This document shows, in pieces, positions 16,145 through 18,998 of a stretch of 18,998 nt of DNA. How positions within the stretch are numbered: the first letter of the stretch is position 1; each line of letters begins with the position of its first letter. The position numbers and the translations under genes are program-made. Below the pieces are notes generated by a model that searched no databases, had not been told where the DNA came from, and was given only the letters and a program-made list of their open reading frames with translations. The stretch comes from Rhodospirillum sp. UBA1311. Lineage in GTDB: Bacteria; Pseudomonadota; Alphaproteobacteria; Rhodospirillales; Rhodospirillaceae. Location of the stretch: assembly GCA_002307145.1 (NCBI GenBank), contig DBTR01000046.1, forward strand, positions 1,907-20,904. The letters run 5' to 3'.

Positions 16145-16160
16145 AAAAGCGGCGACGCGA

Positions 16161-16955
16161 TTAGTGCGCGGCTTCCTCGGCGGTCGCTTCCGGGGCTTCC
16201 GGAGCGGCGGCTTCGTCGACGAAGACTTCGTCGGCCGCGCCGATGTCGACACCTGCGTCGGTCAGTTCGGTCTGGATGCCGTCGAGCACCGCGCCGCTGA
16301 TCAGTTCGCAATAGGTGTTGATCGCGCGGATCGCGTCATCGTTGCCCGGCACCGGGAAGTCGATGGTATCCGGATCGGAGTTGCTGTCGCAGATCGCCAC
16401 GACCGGAATGCCGAGCTTCTTGGCTTCCTGAACCGCAAGGCTCTCCTTCAGGGTATCGATCACGAACAGGATGTCCGGCAGGCCGCCCATGTCCTTGATG
16501 CCGCCGAGCGCGCGCTCAAGCTTGTCGCGTTCACGGTTGAGGTTGAGCTGCTCGCGCTTGGTCAGGCCCTGGAGTTCGCCATTGCCGATGCGCTGGTCGA
16601 TCTCGCGCAAACGGCGGATCGAAAGCGACACGGTCTTCCAGTTGGTCAGCATGCCGCCGAGCCAACGATGGTTGACGTAGTACTGGCCGCAACGCTTGGC
16701 GGCTTCGGCGATCGGCTCCTGCGCCTGGCGCTTGGTACCGACGAAAAGAACGCGGCCACCACCGGCGACGATCTGCTGCACCGCCTGCATCGCCCGATAG
16801 AGCATCGGCACGGTCTGCTGCAGATCGATGATGTGGATGTTGTCGCGCGAGCCGAAGAGGAACGGAGCCATCTTCGGGTTCCAACGGCGGGTGTTGTGGC
16901 CGAAGTGCACGCCAGACTGAATCAGCTGGCTCATAGAGAAAGTCGGAAGCGCCAT
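16161..16955 (-). CDS. rpsB: 30S ribosomal protein S2
   Basis: Small-subunit ribosomal protein on the back of the 30S head-body junction, needed for S1 binding. 264 aa (E. coli 241). MSQLIQSGVHFGHNTRRWNPKM at the start (given here as two blocks: SQLIQSGVHFGH and RRWNPKM) is the first family signature. NHRWLGGMLTNWKT and PDILFVIDTLKE follow in order; VVAICDSNSDPD and INTYCELI complete the core. The last 25 or so residues are an acidic Ala/Glu/Pro-rich tail, a common variable extension. ATG at 16955 has GAGGA with 4-nt spacing. It starts about 145 nt past the dnaE stop. Confidence 0.97.
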   Translation of the reverse strand: MALPTFSMSQLIQSGVHFGHNTRRWNPKMAPFLFGSRDNIHIIDLQQTVPMLYRAMQAVQQIVAGGGRVLFVGTKRQAQEPIAEAAKRCGQYYVNHRWLGGMLTNWKTVSLSIRRLREIDQRIGNGELQGLTKREQLNLNRERDKLERALGGIKDMGGLPDILFVIDTLKESLAVQEAKKLGIPVVAICDSNSDPDTIDFPVPGNDDAIRAINTYCELISGAVLDGIQTELTDAGVDIGAADEVFVDEAAAPEAPEATAEEAAH

Positions 16956-17065
16956 GATATCCTCGCTTTTCCGGTTGAAACGTCCGCAGGCCGCAGAAGG
17001 CTTTCCCTTCACCGGAGCGACCGCGCCATCGGCACGGCCGCAAGGCCCACGTGAGTGATGCGGTG

Positions 17066-17094
17066 GAGATAGCGGCTCGAAGCGGCTTTGGCAA
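17066..17094 (-). promoter_or_regulatory. Weak candidate promoter for rpsB-tsf
   Basis: Just past the dnaE stop the minus strand shows TTGCCA (17089-17094; 5 of 6 to TTGACA) and TATCTC (17066-17071; only 3 of 6 to TATAAT), 17 nt apart. That would leave a leader of roughly 100 nt before rpsB. No terminator is visible between dnaE and rpsB, so read-through from dnaE is also possible. The remaining sequence of this gap (16956-17100) shows no further gene that I can support. Confidence 0.3.
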
Positions 17095-17100
17095 GCAGTT

Positions 17101-18998
<1,898 letters not shown>

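Noticed and set aside
16956..17100. Possible S2-binding autoregulatory leader upstream of rpsB
   Set aside because: Short GC-rich complementary segments exist (for example GGCC-GCAA-GGCC), but no convincing extended structure could be read by eye.

Overview
The window is GC-rich, with third codon positions dominated by G and C, and gene-dense. It reads as a chromosomal segment of an alphaproteobacterium. A Rhodospirillales-like lineage is my best guess, from the use of LpxI instead of LpxH for lipid A, the gene order and the protein sequences; this is inference, not a database match. Nothing looks mobile: I see no insertion sequences, phage genes, tRNAs, rRNAs or CRISPR.

Layout. Only gltA is on the plus strand: its 3' end (citrate synthase, 1-597) converges on everything else and is separated from the minus-strand genes by a perfect bidirectional terminator hairpin (614-644). 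All other genes are on the minus strand. In transcription order, starting from the right edge, they are: dnaE (3' half, cut by the window edge), rpsB, a putative intergenic attenuator, tsf, a strong terminator, a putative promoter, then a tightly packed run pyrH-frr-uppS-cdsA-dxr-rseP-bamA-skp/ompH-lpxD-fabZ-lpxA-lpxI/lpxB-gloA. That run ends at a terminator (1898-1926) and is followed by a separate CynX-type MFS transporter gene.

How it works together. The long run is the conserved proteobacterial cluster for building the envelope. pyrH makes UDP, and frr recycles ribosomes. uppS and dxr supply the isoprenoid lipid carrier, cdsA supplies CDP-diacylglycerol for phospholipids, and rseP is a membrane protease. 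bamA and skp assemble outer-membrane proteins. lpxD, fabZ, lpxA, lpxI and lpxB make lipid A and hydroxyacyl chains. Most junctions are 0-50 nt, several with start/stop overlaps, which suggests cotranscription and translational coupling.

The most interesting observation is that lpxI and lpxB are one uninterrupted 677-codon reading frame. A complete UDP-2,3-diacylglucosamine hydrolase domain is joined by about five residues to a complete lipid A disaccharide synthase domain. The first domain makes lipid X, which the second condenses with the same UDP-sugar the first consumes. The rest of the window is ordinary housekeeping content with a few regulatory details worth checking.
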